Shown here: piece after piece, positions 16,179 through 26,600 of the stretch | How positions within the stretch are numbered: position 1 is the stretch's first letter | Layout of the letters: each line of letters begins with the position of its first letter | DNA from: Massilia violaceinigra | GTDB taxonomy: Bacteria; Pseudomonadota; Gammaproteobacteria; Burkholderiales; Burkholderiaceae_D | Direction of reading: 5' to 3' | Length of the DNA stretch: 64,000 nt | Assembly (NCBI RefSeq): GCF_002752675.1 | Contig: NZ_CP024608.1 | Location: forward strand, 5,084,001 to 5,148,000 | Translations under genes and position numbers: made by a program | Notes under the pieces: generated by a model | What the model was told of the DNA's origin: nothing | Databases searched by the model: none | The model's input: the letters and a program-made list of their open reading frames with translations, nothing else

Positions 16179-17191
16179 GCGCGGCAGATAACGATCGCGA
16201 CAAGCTTGAAACCAGCTTCACTACAAGACGTGCGACCGAACTTGAGCTGAGCCCGGTACGCGGCCAATTTGATGTTGGGCATTTGAAAGAAATTAATCGT
16301 CGATTATTTCAGGATTTGCCTAAGGCCGGTTTTGATGACGTAAAGCCCGGCGAATTTCGCCCGCCTGCCCCGGAGGGCAAGGACTGGGTGAAAAATCGCG
16401 GCTTGGCTACCGTCGCTGGTTCATTTTATGTTGCCTACTCCAGCATGAATACGAACGACCACGAGCGGCTCAATAAGGTGCTTGAAGGAGCGGTGCCGGA
16501 TAAGCTGCGGGGATTGAAAACGGAGGAATTTACCGCCACCATTGGCCGGCTCTATGCGGAGCTTGACTATGTCCACCCTTTCAGCGACGGCAACAGCCGC
16601 ACGCTGCGGACCTTCACGAAGCAGCTCGCAACCGAAGCCGGCTACGACCTCGACTGGTCGCGCTTCAACAAGAATGACGCCGGCCGCGATTACCTGTATA
16701 TCGCGCGCGATCGCAGTGTCAACGAACTGGCGATGCCGCACATCAAGGACGACGATACGATGCGCAAGGTCGTCAGCACCCTGGATCGGATCGAGGGCAA
16801 CCCCGACCTGCCGACGCTCTTGCGCGATGCCGTGCGGCCGACCCGTGCCGTGGAGTTCGACAGGTCGACCAAGGCCGACGAGGCCGAGGTATTGAAAAAA
16901 CATCCCGAACTGAAAGAGGCGTTCCGCACCGTGCGCAGCGCCGCGGACTATTTCGAGGCGAAGATTTCCGGTGATGCAAAGGGGCAACAGGAGGCGTTGC
17001 AGCAGGTACGAAAACAGGTTGTTGACCGGTTGAATAAAGGCGAGACAAGTGGGTTTGGCGCCGCACCTGACCAGCCGCAGAAATCGGAAGCGGCGCCAGT
17101 CAAAACAGTCAGCCAGCCGCAGAAATCCGAAGCGGCGCCAGTCAAGACCGTCGAAGCCAAGCGTCCAGGCAGGGATACGGAACGTAATTAA
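16175..17191 (+). CDS. Fic domain toxin (AMP-transferase)
   Basis: A 338-residue Fic protein that should transfer AMP from ATP onto a target hydroxyl. The active-site loop is HPFSDGNSR (His134 onwards), close to the canonical HPFxxGNxR with Ser in place of Gly after Asn. The preceding helix (TIGRLYAELDYV) and the early segment QFDVGHLKEINRRLFQDL fit VbhT/YeFic-type class I toxins whose inhibitor is a separate antitoxin. Residues 230-290 are a charged helical extension. The tail (about 298-327) is two copies of a 14-residue Pro/Gln/Lys repeat. No BID secretion domain is present, so it likely acts inside the producing cell. Translationally coupled to the antitoxin. Confidence 0.85.
   Translation: MSAADNDRDKLETSFTTRRATELELSPVRGQFDVGHLKEINRRLFQDLPKAGFDDVKPGEFRPPAPEGKDWVKNRGLATVAGSFYVAYSSMNTNDHERLNKVLEGAVPDKLRGLKTEEFTATIGRLYAELDYVHPFSDGNSRTLRTFTKQLATEAGYDLDWSRFNKNDAGRDYLYIARDRSVNELAMPHIKDDDTMRKVVSTLDRIEGNPDLPTLLRDAVRPTRAVEFDRSTKADEAEVLKKHPELKEAFRTVRSAADYFEAKISGDAKGQQEALQQVRKQVVDRLNKGETSGFGAAPDQPQKSEAAPVKTVSQPQKSEAAPVKTVEAKRPGRDTERN
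17072..17155 (+). repeat. Two 42-bp tandem repeats in the Fic gene tail
   Basis: Two near-identical 42-base units encode QPQKSEAAPVKTVS and QPQKSEAAPVKTVE. The high nucleotide identity indicates a recent duplication; the unit is probably a disordered linker. Confidence 0.85.
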
Positions 17192-17724
17192 TAGCGCCGT
17201 CGGGATCGCTTTTTTCCTATCCATGCCTTCCTTGCTTGACCGCTACATGTAAGACGGCGCGTCCCGATCGCCATGATGAACTTCATACAATACTGCGCGA
17301 CCGGGAAAAACGGTCCCGATTCGGCGTAGCCACTACTGCCGTCCTGCTCATCGCTGAACCGTTCCCTCGAAGTCGGCGTCATTGCCGTAGCCCGGCGCGC
17401 TGGGAGCGGCCAGACGGCAACACCGACATGCCTTAACCGCCTGCCGATCAGCATAGCGCAGGATAGTGGAGGTCCACCAGGGACCGCTCCACACTGAACG
17501 ATCGCCGGCGTCCATCGCCCGAGTGTTCGCGGTCTAACAGACTGATCATTCAATCCCAGGCACGCTTGATAAATTGCACGTTTTTCCGGATGCGCCACGC
17601 CCACGCGTTTCAACCAGGATGACAGCATGTGCTGCACAGATCATTCATCGCCTTTGCGGCGCTCCCGTCGGGCAGGGGGTGCCCGTCCGGGCAGTCACAC
17701 AATCAGCGAAGAGGATGCCACCAC
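17192..17724. other. Intergenic stretch without recognisable gene
   Basis: About 530 bases between the Fic gene and paoA. It begins with a weak hairpin (AGCG...CGCT) followed by six T residues at about 17203-17217, a possible terminator. Frames across the rest give no recognisable protein. It may be the remnant of a lost gene plus the paoA promoter. Confidence 0.45.
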
Positions 17725-18372
17725 ATGGACGAGTTCAGCGATATCAAACTATCGAGGCGGGAACTGTTAATCGCAGGGGCGATCACCGCCACGGCGGCCA
17801 GCGTGCCCGGCGCGGCCGGGGCGGCCGACGCCGCCCCAGGCGCGCCCAGTGCGCCGCCGGTGACCAGCAAGGTCGCCTTTCAGGTCAATGGCAAGAGCCA
17901 CACGCTCGACGTCGACACCCGCACCACCTTGCTCGATGTGCTGCGCGAGAACCTGCACCTGACCGGCACCAAGAAGGGCTGCGACCATGGCCAGTGCGGC
18001 GCCTGTACCGTCATCGTCGATGGCCGCCGCATCAACTCCTGCCTGACCCTGGCGGTGATGCACGAAGGCGCCAAGGTCACCACCATCGAAGGCCTGGGCA
18101 ACAAGGGCAAGCTGCATCCGATGCAAGCGGCCTTCATCAAGCATGACGGCTACCAGTGCGGTTACTGTACCCCGGGCCAGATCTGCTCGGCCGTGTCGGT
18201 GCTCGATGAAATCAGGCAGGGCATCCCGAGCCACGCCAGCGCCGACCTGATGGCACGCCCACAAGCGACGCCCGACGAAATCCGCGAGCGCATGAGCGGC
18301 AATATCTGTCGCTGCGGCGCCTACTCGAACATCCTCGATGCGATCACCGACGTCGCGGGGAGCAAGGCATGA
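17725..18372 (+). CDS. paoA: Aldehyde oxidoreductase, 2Fe-2S subunit (PaoA-like)
   Basis: Small iron-sulfur subunit of a periplasmic molybdenum aldehyde oxidoreductase, 215 residues. A twin-arginine signal ([10 protein letters not shown]) directs folded export. The first 2Fe-2S centre has the ferredoxin pattern CDHGQCGAC plus a later Cys. The second has CGYCTPGQ and CRCGAY. ATG 17725 is preceded by AGAGGA. Electrons pass from the molybdenum site through these clusters to FAD. The stop overlaps the start of the FAD subunit by four bases, so subunit synthesis is coupled. Confidence 0.93.
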   Translation: MDEFSDIKLSRRELLIAGAITATAASVPGAAGAADAAPGAPSAPPVTSKVAFQVNGKSHTLDVDTRTTLLDVLRENLHLTGTKKGCDHGQCGACTVIVDGRRINSCLTLAVMHEGAKVTTIEGLGNKGKLHPMQAAFIKHDGYQCGYCTPGQICSAVSVLDEIRQGIPSHASADLMARPQATPDEIRERMSGNICRCGAYSNILDAITDVAGSKA

Positions 18373-19322
18373 AGGTCTTTACCTACCAGCGCGCCACCAG
18401 CCCCGCCGACGCCGCGGCCGCCGCCATGCGCGCGCCTGGCGCCAAATTCATCGCCGGCGGCACCAACCTGCTCGATCTGATGAAGCTGGAGATCGAAACC
18501 CCGGGCCACCTGATCGATGTTAATGGCCTGGGCCTCGACAAGATCGAAGCAACGGCGGACGGCGGCCTGCGCATCGGCGCCCTGGTGCGCAATACCGACC
18601 TGGCGTCCGATGAACGGGTGCGGCGCGAATACGCCGTGCTGTCGCGCGCCTTGCTGTCGGGCGCGTCTATGCAGTTGCGCAACAAGGCAACCACCGCCGG
18701 CAACCTGCTGCAACGCACCCGCTGCCCGTATTTTTACGACACCAACCAGCCGTGCAACAAGCGCCAGCCGGGCAGCGGCTGTTCGGCCATCGGCGGCTTC
18801 AGCCGCCAGCACGCCATCGTCGGCGCCAGCGACGCCTGCATTGCCACGCACCCGAGCGACATGGCCGTGGCCATGCGCCTGCTCGATGCGCAGGTCGAGA
18901 CGGTGCGTGCCAACGGCGCCGCGCGCACCATTCCGATTGCCGACTTCCACCGGCTGCCGGGCAGCACGCCGCACATTGAAACGGTGCTCGAACCGGGTGA
19001 ACTGATCACCAGCGTCACCTTGCCCAAGCCGCTGGACGGCACGCATGTGTACCGCAAGGTGCGCGACCGATCCTCGTACGCGTTCGCGCTGGTGTCGGTC
19101 GCGGCCGTGATTCTGCCGGGCGGCGGCGGCCGTGTGGCGCTGGGCGGCGTGGCGCACAAGCCGTGGCGCATCGAAGCGGCCGAGCAGAAGATGGCGGGCG
19201 GCGCCAAGGCCGTGGTCGACCAGCTGCTGGCTGGCGCAAAGACAACGCACGACAATGCGTTCAAGATCACGCTGGTCCAGCGCACGCTGCATGCGGTGCT
19301 GGCCGATGCGAAGAAAGGCTGA
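18369..19322 (+). CDS. paoB: Aldehyde oxidoreductase, FAD subunit (PaoB-like)
   Basis: FAD-binding subunit of the heterotrimer, 317 residues. The FAD-binding motif [13 protein letters not shown] (about 31-43) and the second flavin site [18 protein letters not shown] are visible. The Cys set in [15 protein letters not shown] and GSGCSA matches the extra 4Fe-4S cluster described for E. coli PaoB, which most xanthine dehydrogenase-family FAD subunits lack. The C-terminal CO dehydrogenase flavoprotein domain follows. It overlaps paoA by four bases and is separated from paoC by three. Confidence 0.92.
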   Translation: MKVFTYQRATSPADAAAAAMRAPGAKFIAGGTNLLDLMKLEIETPGHLIDVNGLGLDKIEATADGGLRIGALVRNTDLASDERVRREYAVLSRALLSGASMQLRNKATTAGNLLQRTRCPYFYDTNQPCNKRQPGSGCSAIGGFSRQHAIVGASDACIATHPSDMAVAMRLLDAQVETVRANGAARTIPIADFHRLPGSTPHIETVLEPGELITSVTLPKPLDGTHVYRKVRDRSSYAFALVSVAAVILPGGGGRVALGGVAHKPWRIEAAEQKMAGGAKAVVDQLLAGAKTTHDNAFKITLVQRTLHAVLADAKKG

Positions 19323-19325
19323 CCC

Positions 19326-21524
19326 ATGAAGTTCACCACACCCGCCACCACCAATCCCATCGACCGGCTCAAGGTCGTCGGCCGCCCGCTCGACCGCATC
19401 GACGGCCCGGCCAAGACCACCGGCAGCGCGCCGTATGCCTACGAACAGCACGAGGCCGCGCCCAACGCCGCCTACGGCTATGTGGTCGGCGCCGGCATCG
19501 CCAAGGGCCGCATCACGTCGATCGACCTGGGCGACGCGCGGCGCGCGCCCGGCGTGATCGCCGTGATCGGCGCCGAGAACGCGGGTACGCTCGGCAAGGG
19601 CAAGATGAATACCGCCAGGCTGCTCGGCGGACCGGAAATCCAGCACTACCACCAGGCCATCGCCGTGGTCGTGGCGGAGACGTTCGAGCAGGCGCGCGCC
19701 GCCGCCAGCCTGGTCAAGGTGGAGTACGCAAAAGAGAAGGGCGCGTACGACCTCGATAAGGCCAAAGGTTCCGCCACCGTACCCAAGTCGGATAAGCCGG
19801 ACACCAAGGTCGGCGACTTCGATGGCGCCTTTGCGGGCGCACCGGTGAAGTTGGATGCCACCTACCACACGCCGGACCATTCGCACGCCATGATGGAGCC
19901 GCACGCATCGATCGCCGCGTGGGAAGGCGACAAGCTGACCCTCTGGACCTCGAACCAGATGATCGACTGGACCAAGGGCGACCTGGCCAAGACGCTCGGC
20001 ATCCCGAAGGACAACGTGCGCCTGATTTCGCCGTACATCGGCGGCGGCTTCGGGGGCAAGCTGTTCCTGCGCTCGGAAGCGCTGCTCGCCGCCCTGGGTG
20101 CGCGCGCGGCCAAGCGGCCGGTCAAGGTCGCGCTCAGCCGTCCGCTAATGATCAACAACACCACGCACCGTCCGGCCACGATCCAGCGCATCCGCATCGG
20201 CGCCACGCGCGACGGCAAGATCAGCGCCATCGGCCACGAAACCTGGTCTGGCAACCTGCCGGGCGGTAACCCGGAAGAAGCCGTGCAGCAGACCCGCCTG
20301 CTGTACGCCGGAGCGCACCGCATGACCAAGACGCGGCTGGCCGTGCTCGATCTGCCGGAGGGCAATGCGATGCGCGCGCCAGGCGAAGCGCCGGGCATGA
20401 TGGCGCTGGAAATCGCCATGGACGAGATGGCCGAAAAGCTCAAGATCGACCCGGTGACTTTCCGCATCCTGAACGACACCAAGGTCGATCCGGAAAAGCC
20501 GAGCCGGCCGTTTTCGCAGCGGCGCCTGATCGACTGCCTGCGCACCGGCGCCGAACGCTTCGGCTGGAAGGCGCGCAGCGCCGAGCCGGGCAAGACGCGC
20601 GAAGGGCGCTGGCTGATCGGCATGGGCGTGGCCGCCGCCTTCCGTAACAATATGGTGATGAAGTCGGGCGCCCGCATCCGCCTCGACGGCAAGGGCATCG
20701 TCACGGTGGAAACCGACATGACCGACATCGGCACCGGCAGCTACACCATCATCGCGCAAACTGCGGCGGAGATGATGGGCGTGGCGATCGACAAGGTGGT
20801 GGTGAAGCTGGGCGACTCCAGCTTTCCGGTGTCGGCCGGGTCGGGCGGGCAGTGGGGCGCCAACAGTTCGACCGCGGGCGTGTACGCGGCGTGCGTGAAG
20901 ATGCGCGAGGCGGTGGCCCAGAAGCTCGGCATGAATCCGGCCGAGGCCGATTTTGCCGACGGCGCCGTGCGTGCCGGCGGCAAGAGCGTTCCGCTGGGGC
21001 AGGCCGCACAGGGTGGTGAGCTGGTGGCGGAAGACAGCATGGAATATGGTGACCTGGACAAGAAATTCCAGCAATCGACCTTCGGCGCGCATTTTGTGGA
21101 AGTGGCGGTCGACAGCGCCACCGGCGAAACGCGCGTGCGGCGCATGCTGGCCGTGTGCGCGGCGGGGCGCATCCTCAATCCCAAGTCGGCGCGCAGCCAG
21201 GTGATCGGCGCGATGACGATGGGGCTGGGCGCGGCGCTGATGGAAGAACTGGTGGTCGACACGCGCACCGGGTTTTTTGTCAATCACGACCTGGGCGGAT
21301 ATGAAGTGCCGGTGCATGCCGACGTGCCGCACCAGGAGGTGGTGTTCCTCGACGAGACCGATCCGATGTCCTCGCCGATGAAAGCGAAGGGCGTGGGTGA
21401 ACTGGGGATTTGCGGGGTGGCGGCGGCGATTGCGAACGCGGTGTACAACGCCACCGGCGTGCGCGTGCGCGAGTATCCGGTCACGCTCGACAAGCTGCTT
21501 GCGAAAATGCCTGCCATGACCTGA
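19326..21524 (+). CDS. paoC: Aldehyde oxidoreductase, molybdenum subunit (PaoC-like)
   Basis: Catalytic subunit carrying molybdopterin cytosine dinucleotide; it oxidises aldehydes (aromatic ones preferred in E. coli PaoABC) to acids. It has 732 residues, the family length. The Mo-cofactor motifs GGGFGGK and AMRAPGEAPG are present. The catalytic base is Glu692 in KGVGELG, the same position as in E. coli PaoC. There is no signal peptide; export would rely on the Tat signal of the small subunit. No PaoD/XdhC-type insertion chaperone is found beside it, so that function must be encoded elsewhere. Confidence 0.93.
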   Translation: MKFTTPATTNPIDRLKVVGRPLDRIDGPAKTTGSAPYAYEQHEAAPNAAYGYVVGAGIAKGRITSIDLGDARRAPGVIAVIGAENAGTLGKGKMNTARLLGGPEIQHYHQAIAVVVAETFEQARAAASLVKVEYAKEKGAYDLDKAKGSATVPKSDKPDTKVGDFDGAFAGAPVKLDATYHTPDHSHAMMEPHASIAAWEGDKLTLWTSNQMIDWTKGDLAKTLGIPKDNVRLISPYIGGGFGGKLFLRSEALLAALGARAAKRPVKVALSRPLMINNTTHRPATIQRIRIGATRDGKISAIGHETWSGNLPGGNPEEAVQQTRLLYAGAHRMTKTRLAVLDLPEGNAMRAPGEAPGMMALEIAMDEMAEKLKIDPVTFRILNDTKVDPEKPSRPFSQRRLIDCLRTGAERFGWKARSAEPGKTREGRWLIGMGVAAAFRNNMVMKSGARIRLDGKGIVTVETDMTDIGTGSYTIIAQTAAEMMGVAIDKVVVKLGDSSFPVSAGSGGQWGANSSTAGVYAACVKMREAVAQKLGMNPAEADFADGAVRAGGKSVPLGQAAQGGELVAEDSMEYGDLDKKFQQSTFGAHFVEVAVDSATGETRVRRMLAVCAAGRILNPKSARSQVIGAMTMGLGAALMEELVVDTRTGFFVNHDLGGYEVPVHADVPHQEVVFLDETDPMSSPMKAKGVGELGICGVAAAIANAVYNATGVRVREYPVTLDKLLAKMPAMT

Positions 21525-21653
21525 AGCGGGTCTTCCGCGCGACGAAAACTGGAAGAGCGCCGTCGCATACGTTATGCTGTCGCCCCAAAGCGCGAACGAG
21601 GGTAGTGGTTCGTCGTCGGGTCCAGCGGAGTAACGGGAAGATGGTGAAGGTTT

Positions 21654-22610
21654 ATGTCAAGTGAGAAGAAGCCGGTGGTCCTTGAACAGGAGCCACCGCA
21701 GGCGCGCCTGGCGGCACGGTTGCCGCCTACGCTGCTGGCGACGGAAACGGCGTGGTCCGGGGACGCCGCCGCCAAAAAGCAGGCGCGCGAGGAGCGCGAT
21801 GCGCTGGTGCGGGGCGTCACATCGATTGACGACATGCGTCACGCGATCAGGCGCGCGGGACGCGATCTGCCTTCGATCTCCGAAGTGCCGCGTGTCGGCA
21901 GACTCGATGCCGCGGCCTTTCGCGCGCGTGCGGCACAAGGCTTGCCATTCCTGATCACGGGCGTGGTCAAGCGCTGGCCGCTGTGCGAGCTCACGCCGCA
22001 AACGCTGCGCGAGCGCTTCAGCCACGTTCCGGTGCGCGCGCGGGTCGGCGACTATATCAGTACCGCGTTCGCGCCCGACCGGGCCATGCAGGATATGTCC
22101 ATGCTGGCGTATCTGGACCTGGCTGATGCCGCTGCGGAGGGCTTGCCGCCGTATCTGGGCAATCTGGAACTGCGCGAATTGAACAATATGTGCTACTGGC
22201 CCGCGTATTTCAGCAAAATGGGTCCGCCGCGCTTCTGGCTTGGCCCGGCGGGAACGGTGACGCCGCTGCATTGCGATTATGACGATAATATTTTCGCGCA
22301 AATCTGGGGCACCAAGCGGATTTTCCTGGTGCCGCCGCACCATGACGAATTCCTGTACCCAAGCGAGGCCAATGCCATCCTTTTCGGTTCGCCGGTCGAT
22401 CCGGAAGCGCCGGATTTCGAGAAATTCCCGCTGGCACGCCAGGCGACCATGATCGAGTGCATCGTCAATCCGGGCGACATGCTGTATGTGCCGGCCGGGT
22501 GGTACCACCAGGTGCGCGCGCTGACGTTTTCGCTGTCGGCCAACAGGTGGGCGAGGGCGGTGCCGTTTGCGTTGAATGGGGATGCATCCTTGCAGCGCCC
22601 GGCGGGCTAA
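21654..22610 (+). CDS. Cupin-8/JmjC-like Fe(II)/2-oxoglutarate-type dioxygenase
   Basis: A 318-residue protein with a C-terminal cupin_8 (JmjC-like) domain, the family of 2-oxoglutarate-dependent hydroxylases. Iron ligands are visible: TPLHCDYDDN supplies HxD and PAGWYHQV supplies the distal His. WGTKRIFLVPP is the usual strand between them. The N-terminal ~90 residues are charged and variable. ATG 21654 has GAAGG six bases upstream. The target may be a protein or small molecule and is unknown. No obvious link to the upstream oxidoreductase operon beyond orientation. Confidence 0.8.
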   Translation: MSSEKKPVVLEQEPPQARLAARLPPTLLATETAWSGDAAAKKQAREERDALVRGVTSIDDMRHAIRRAGRDLPSISEVPRVGRLDAAAFRARAAQGLPFLITGVVKRWPLCELTPQTLRERFSHVPVRARVGDYISTAFAPDRAMQDMSMLAYLDLADAAAEGLPPYLGNLELRELNNMCYWPAYFSKMGPPRFWLGPAGTVTPLHCDYDDNIFAQIWGTKRIFLVPPHHDEFLYPSEANAILFGSPVDPEAPDFEKFPLARQATMIECIVNPGDMLYVPAGWYHQVRALTFSLSANRWARAVPFALNGDASLQRPAG

Positions 22611-22805
22611 TACGGCATTGAAATGGCCAGCGATCCCACCCGCTACTCAACTCGCATGGTGCGGCAGACTCGATCGGTTCTTCCGGCGAGACCGGCCATT
22701 GGGGCTTCCAACAGCGGAAGTGCACATATGGACCACGCAAGATTGCTTGAATGATATTATTCCTATCAACCTTCAATCCTGCACTTCGCCAGTCATGAGG
22801 AACCC

Positions 22806-23555
22806 ATGTCCGATTTTTACGACCGCCTGACCCCGTTCTATCACCTGATCCACCAGGACTGGCACGCCAGCGTCGCGCTGCAAGGCGAGCAGCTCACCAA
22901 ACTGATCGACGCCGAATGGCCAGGCAAGCGCAAACTGCTGGACGTTTCCTGCGGCATCGGCACCCAGGCCATCGGCCTGGCCCAGCGCGGGTTCTCCACC
23001 ACCGCTTCCGACCTGTCCGAAAAGGAAATCGAGCGCGCCCGGCGCGAGGCCGATCTGGCCGGCGCCGCCGTCGACTTCTCCGTCTGCGACATGCGCCGCG
23101 CGCACGAGCACCACGGGTCCGGTTTCGACATCGTCCTATCCTGCGACAATTCGCTGCCGCACCTGCTCAGCGACGACGACTTGCTCACCGCGCTGCGCCA
23201 GATGTTCGCCTGCCTGTCGCCCGGCGGCGGCTTCCTGATGTCGATGCGCGACTACGAGCGCGAAGAGCGCGGCGTCAACCTGGTCAAGCCATACGGCGCG
23301 CGTACCGAAAACGGCAAGCGCTACGTGCTGTTCCAGGTCTGGGATTTCAGCGGCGAACACTACGATCTGACCTTCTACTTCATCGAAGAAGATCTCGCCA
23401 CGCAGGCGGTCCATACCCACGCGCTGCGCTCGCGCTATTACGCCATCTCTACCGACAAGATGTGCGCCCTGATGCGCGAAGCGGGATTCGCTCAAGTGCG
23501 CCGGATCGACGACGCCTTCTACCAGCCGATTCTGGTGGGTACCCGTCCAGCATAA
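22806..23555 (+). CDS. Class I SAM-dependent methyltransferase
   Basis: A 249-residue methyltransferase. The SAM-binding motif I is LLDVSCGIGTQAIGLA (about residues 39-54), with the acidic motif II in TASDLSEKEIERA and motif III around FDIVLSCDNSLPHL. The fold is the usual class I Rossmann type. The substrate is unknown; a small molecule seems more likely than nucleic acid because no nucleic-acid domain is present. ATG 22806 has AGGAA upstream. Monocistronic. Confidence 0.82.
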   Translation: MSDFYDRLTPFYHLIHQDWHASVALQGEQLTKLIDAEWPGKRKLLDVSCGIGTQAIGLAQRGFSTTASDLSEKEIERARREADLAGAAVDFSVCDMRRAHEHHGSGFDIVLSCDNSLPHLLSDDDLLTALRQMFACLSPGGGFLMSMRDYEREERGVNLVKPYGARTENGKRYVLFQVWDFSGEHYDLTFYFIEEDLATQAVHTHALRSRYYAISTDKMCALMREAGFAQVRRIDDAFYQPILVGTRPA

Positions 23556-23669
23556 CTGGCGCGCCACTGCAAGCTGCGCGAACCGGGTAGATGCAAAGTA
23601 TGGGGACTGCAACACTTTGCCTTGGAGAATGCAGCGTTTGGTTAATAATAGAGGCTGACTTTTTCGAAG

Positions 23670-26600
23670 ATGCCTATGCCGACCAGCGTTGACCAGTCCG
23701 ACGAAAAGCGCAGTGACGGACCAGGTAGCGTCCGGCTGCGCGGTAAATGCGCTCCGTTGATTCTCGCCCTGTCCATTTTCCTGCTTGCCATTATCGCAAC
23801 CGGTTTTGCCTGGCAGTTCGCGCGCACGCAAGTGCTCGATAGCCAGAACGCCGAATTTGCCTTCGAGGCGCGCCAGATTGAGCGCCGCATCGAGCAGCGC
23901 ATGGCCACCTATGAGCAGGTCCAGCGCGGCACCCAGGCCTTCCTGCTCGGCTCGATGCAGGTCGAACGCAAGGACTTTCGCGCCTATATCGCTTCCTTGA
24001 GGCTCGAAGAAACCTATCCCGGCATCCAGGGTATCGCCCTGGTCGAACTGGTCGCGCCCGGACAGCTCGACGCCCACATCGCGGAGCAGCGCCGCGAGAG
24101 CCCGGGTTACACCATTCGTCCCCCGGGCTCACGGCCGGTGTTTTCGGCCATCACCCACATCGAGCCGTTCACCGGCCTGAATCTGCGCGCGCTCGGCTTC
24201 GACATGCTGAGCGACCCGACCCGGCGCGTGGCAATGGAACGCGCGCGCGATACCGGCCACGCGGCGGCGTCGGGCAAGGTGCGCCTGATCCAGGAAAACG
24301 GCCGCAACGAGCAGGCCGGGCTGGTCATGTACCTGCCCGTGTACCGGCGCGATGCCCCGACCGCCACAGTGGCCGAGCGGCGCGCGCACATCATCGGCTG
24401 GGTCGGTGCACCGTTCCGCATGGACGATCTGATGGCGGGCCTGGGCGGCGAGCGCTCGAAAGACATCATGCTGTCGATCTATGACGGCAATACGGTCGAC
24501 GGCAGCGCCCGGCTATTCCGCTCGGCCCGCGAAACACCCGCCGAAATGCAGCGCACGGCGCTCTTTTCGACCACCTTGCGCGTGGTCGTCGCCGGGCGTC
24601 CCTGGACGCTGCAGATGCGCTCGGCCGCGCAGTTCGAGGCGCGCCTGCAGTCGGACCGGCCGCAGTTCATCGCCATCGTCGGCGTCGCCGCCGCGGCCTT
24701 GCTGGCAATGCTGGTGTGGACCCTCGCATCGAGCCGCGGACGCGCCATGGCGCTGGCGGCCGACATGACGCAGCAGCTCAGCGCAAGCGAATTTCGCTGG
24801 AAATACGCGCTCGAAGGCGCCGGCGACGGCGTCTGGGACTGGAACCGTGGCACCGGCGACATTGTCCATTCGCGCCGCTGGAAGGAAATGCTGGGGTATG
24901 GCGCCGACGACATCGCACCAAGCAACGCCTCCTTCGAGGCCCTGATCCACGACGAGGACCGCGCGCGCGTATTGGCCACCCTCAATGCCTACGTCGACAG
25001 CACCGATCAATCCTACGAGTGCCAGTTCCGGCTGCGCTGCAAGAACGGCACCTGGCGCTGGATCCGCTCGCGCGGCATGGCGGTCACGCGCGACGCCAGC
25101 GGCCATCCCTTGCGCACCATCGGCACCCATACCGACATTACCCGCGCCAAGGCCGACGAGCGCACCCTGCTCAAAGCGAATGCGCGCCTGGCGGCCGAGC
25201 AGCACCGGGTCAGCGTCATCCTCGACCATTCGCACGATGCGTTTGTCGCGGTCAGCGCGGATGGGTGCATCACCGACTGGAACGCCAAGGCCGAAGCCAT
25301 GTTCGGCTGGCCGGCGGCGGCGGCCATCGGGCACGATCTGGCCGAGCTGATCATTCCACCCGAGCTGCGCGCCGCCCACAACGCCGGCATCGCGCGCATG
25401 GTCGCCAGCGGTACCGGCACCGTGATCCGCAATGTGTTCGAGGTCAGCGCGCTGCACCGCGACGGACGGCGCGTGCCGGTGGAACTGGCCATCGCCGGCT
25501 TTCCGCAGGCATCCGGCTATGTGGTGAGCGCGTTCATGCGCGATGTCTCCGAGCGCAAACAGGCCGAGCAGCTCGAAGTCGAACGCAGCCGGGCGCTGGA
25601 AGACGCGCGCCATGCGCTGCAGCATTCGCAAAAACTCGAAGCGGTCGGCAAGCTGACCGGTGGCGTGGCGCACGACTTCAACAACGTGCTGCACGTCATC
25701 GGTGGCAACGTGCAACTGCTTCAGCTGAGCAACCGCGACGATGCGCGCCTGCAAAGGCGCCTGCACAGCATACAGTCGGCGGTCGACCGCGGCGCCAAGC
25801 TGGCCTCGCAGCTGCTTGCCTTCGCGCGGCGCCAGCCGCTGCAGCCGGTGGTGCTCAATCCGCTGCAAACCTTGCAAGCCATGGACGACCTGCTGCAGCG
25901 CGCGCTGGGCGAGTCGGTGCAGATCCGCATCGAAGCCGATGACGGTTTGTGGAACACGCTGGTCGATCCCGGTCAATGGGAAAACGTGGTCATCAACCTC
26001 GCCATCAATGCGCGCGACGCCATGCCCGGCGGCGGCGTGCTGAACATCGGCCTGCAGAACCAGCGCATCGATGCCGGTCAGGCCGGCACGCTGCTCGACC
26101 TGGCGCCGGGCGACTACATCCGCTTCAGCTTTGCCGATACCGGGCAGGGCATGGACGGCGAGGTGATCGCGCACGCCTTTGAACCGTTCTTCACCACCAA
26201 GCCGGTAGGGCAGGGAACCGGCCTGGGGCTGAGCATGGCGTACGGCTTCGTCAAGCAGAGCGGGGGCCATATCGTGCTCGACAGCGAGGCGGGCAAGGGC
26301 ACCACGGTGGTGATTTACCTGCCGCGCTCGGCCGAGCGGGCGACTGGCAAGGTTGCCTCGGCCGAGCAGAACGTGGTGGGCGGCGGCGAGACGGTCCTGG
26401 TAGTGGAGGACGATGCGGACGTGCGCGCCACCGCGGTGGCGACCTTGAACGAACTCGGTTATTGCGTGCTGGAAGCGCACGACGGCGCCAGCGCGCTGGC
26501 CATGATCCGCGGGGGCGCCTGGATCGACCTGTTATTTACCGATGTGGTCATGCCGGGGCCGGTGTCGAGCATCGAACTGGCGTTGCTGGTGCAGGAGGCG

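Noticed and set aside
17188..17637. 149-codon minus-strand frame downstream of the Fic gene
   Set aside because: No ribosome site, no recognisable domain and unusual composition; treated as non-coding.
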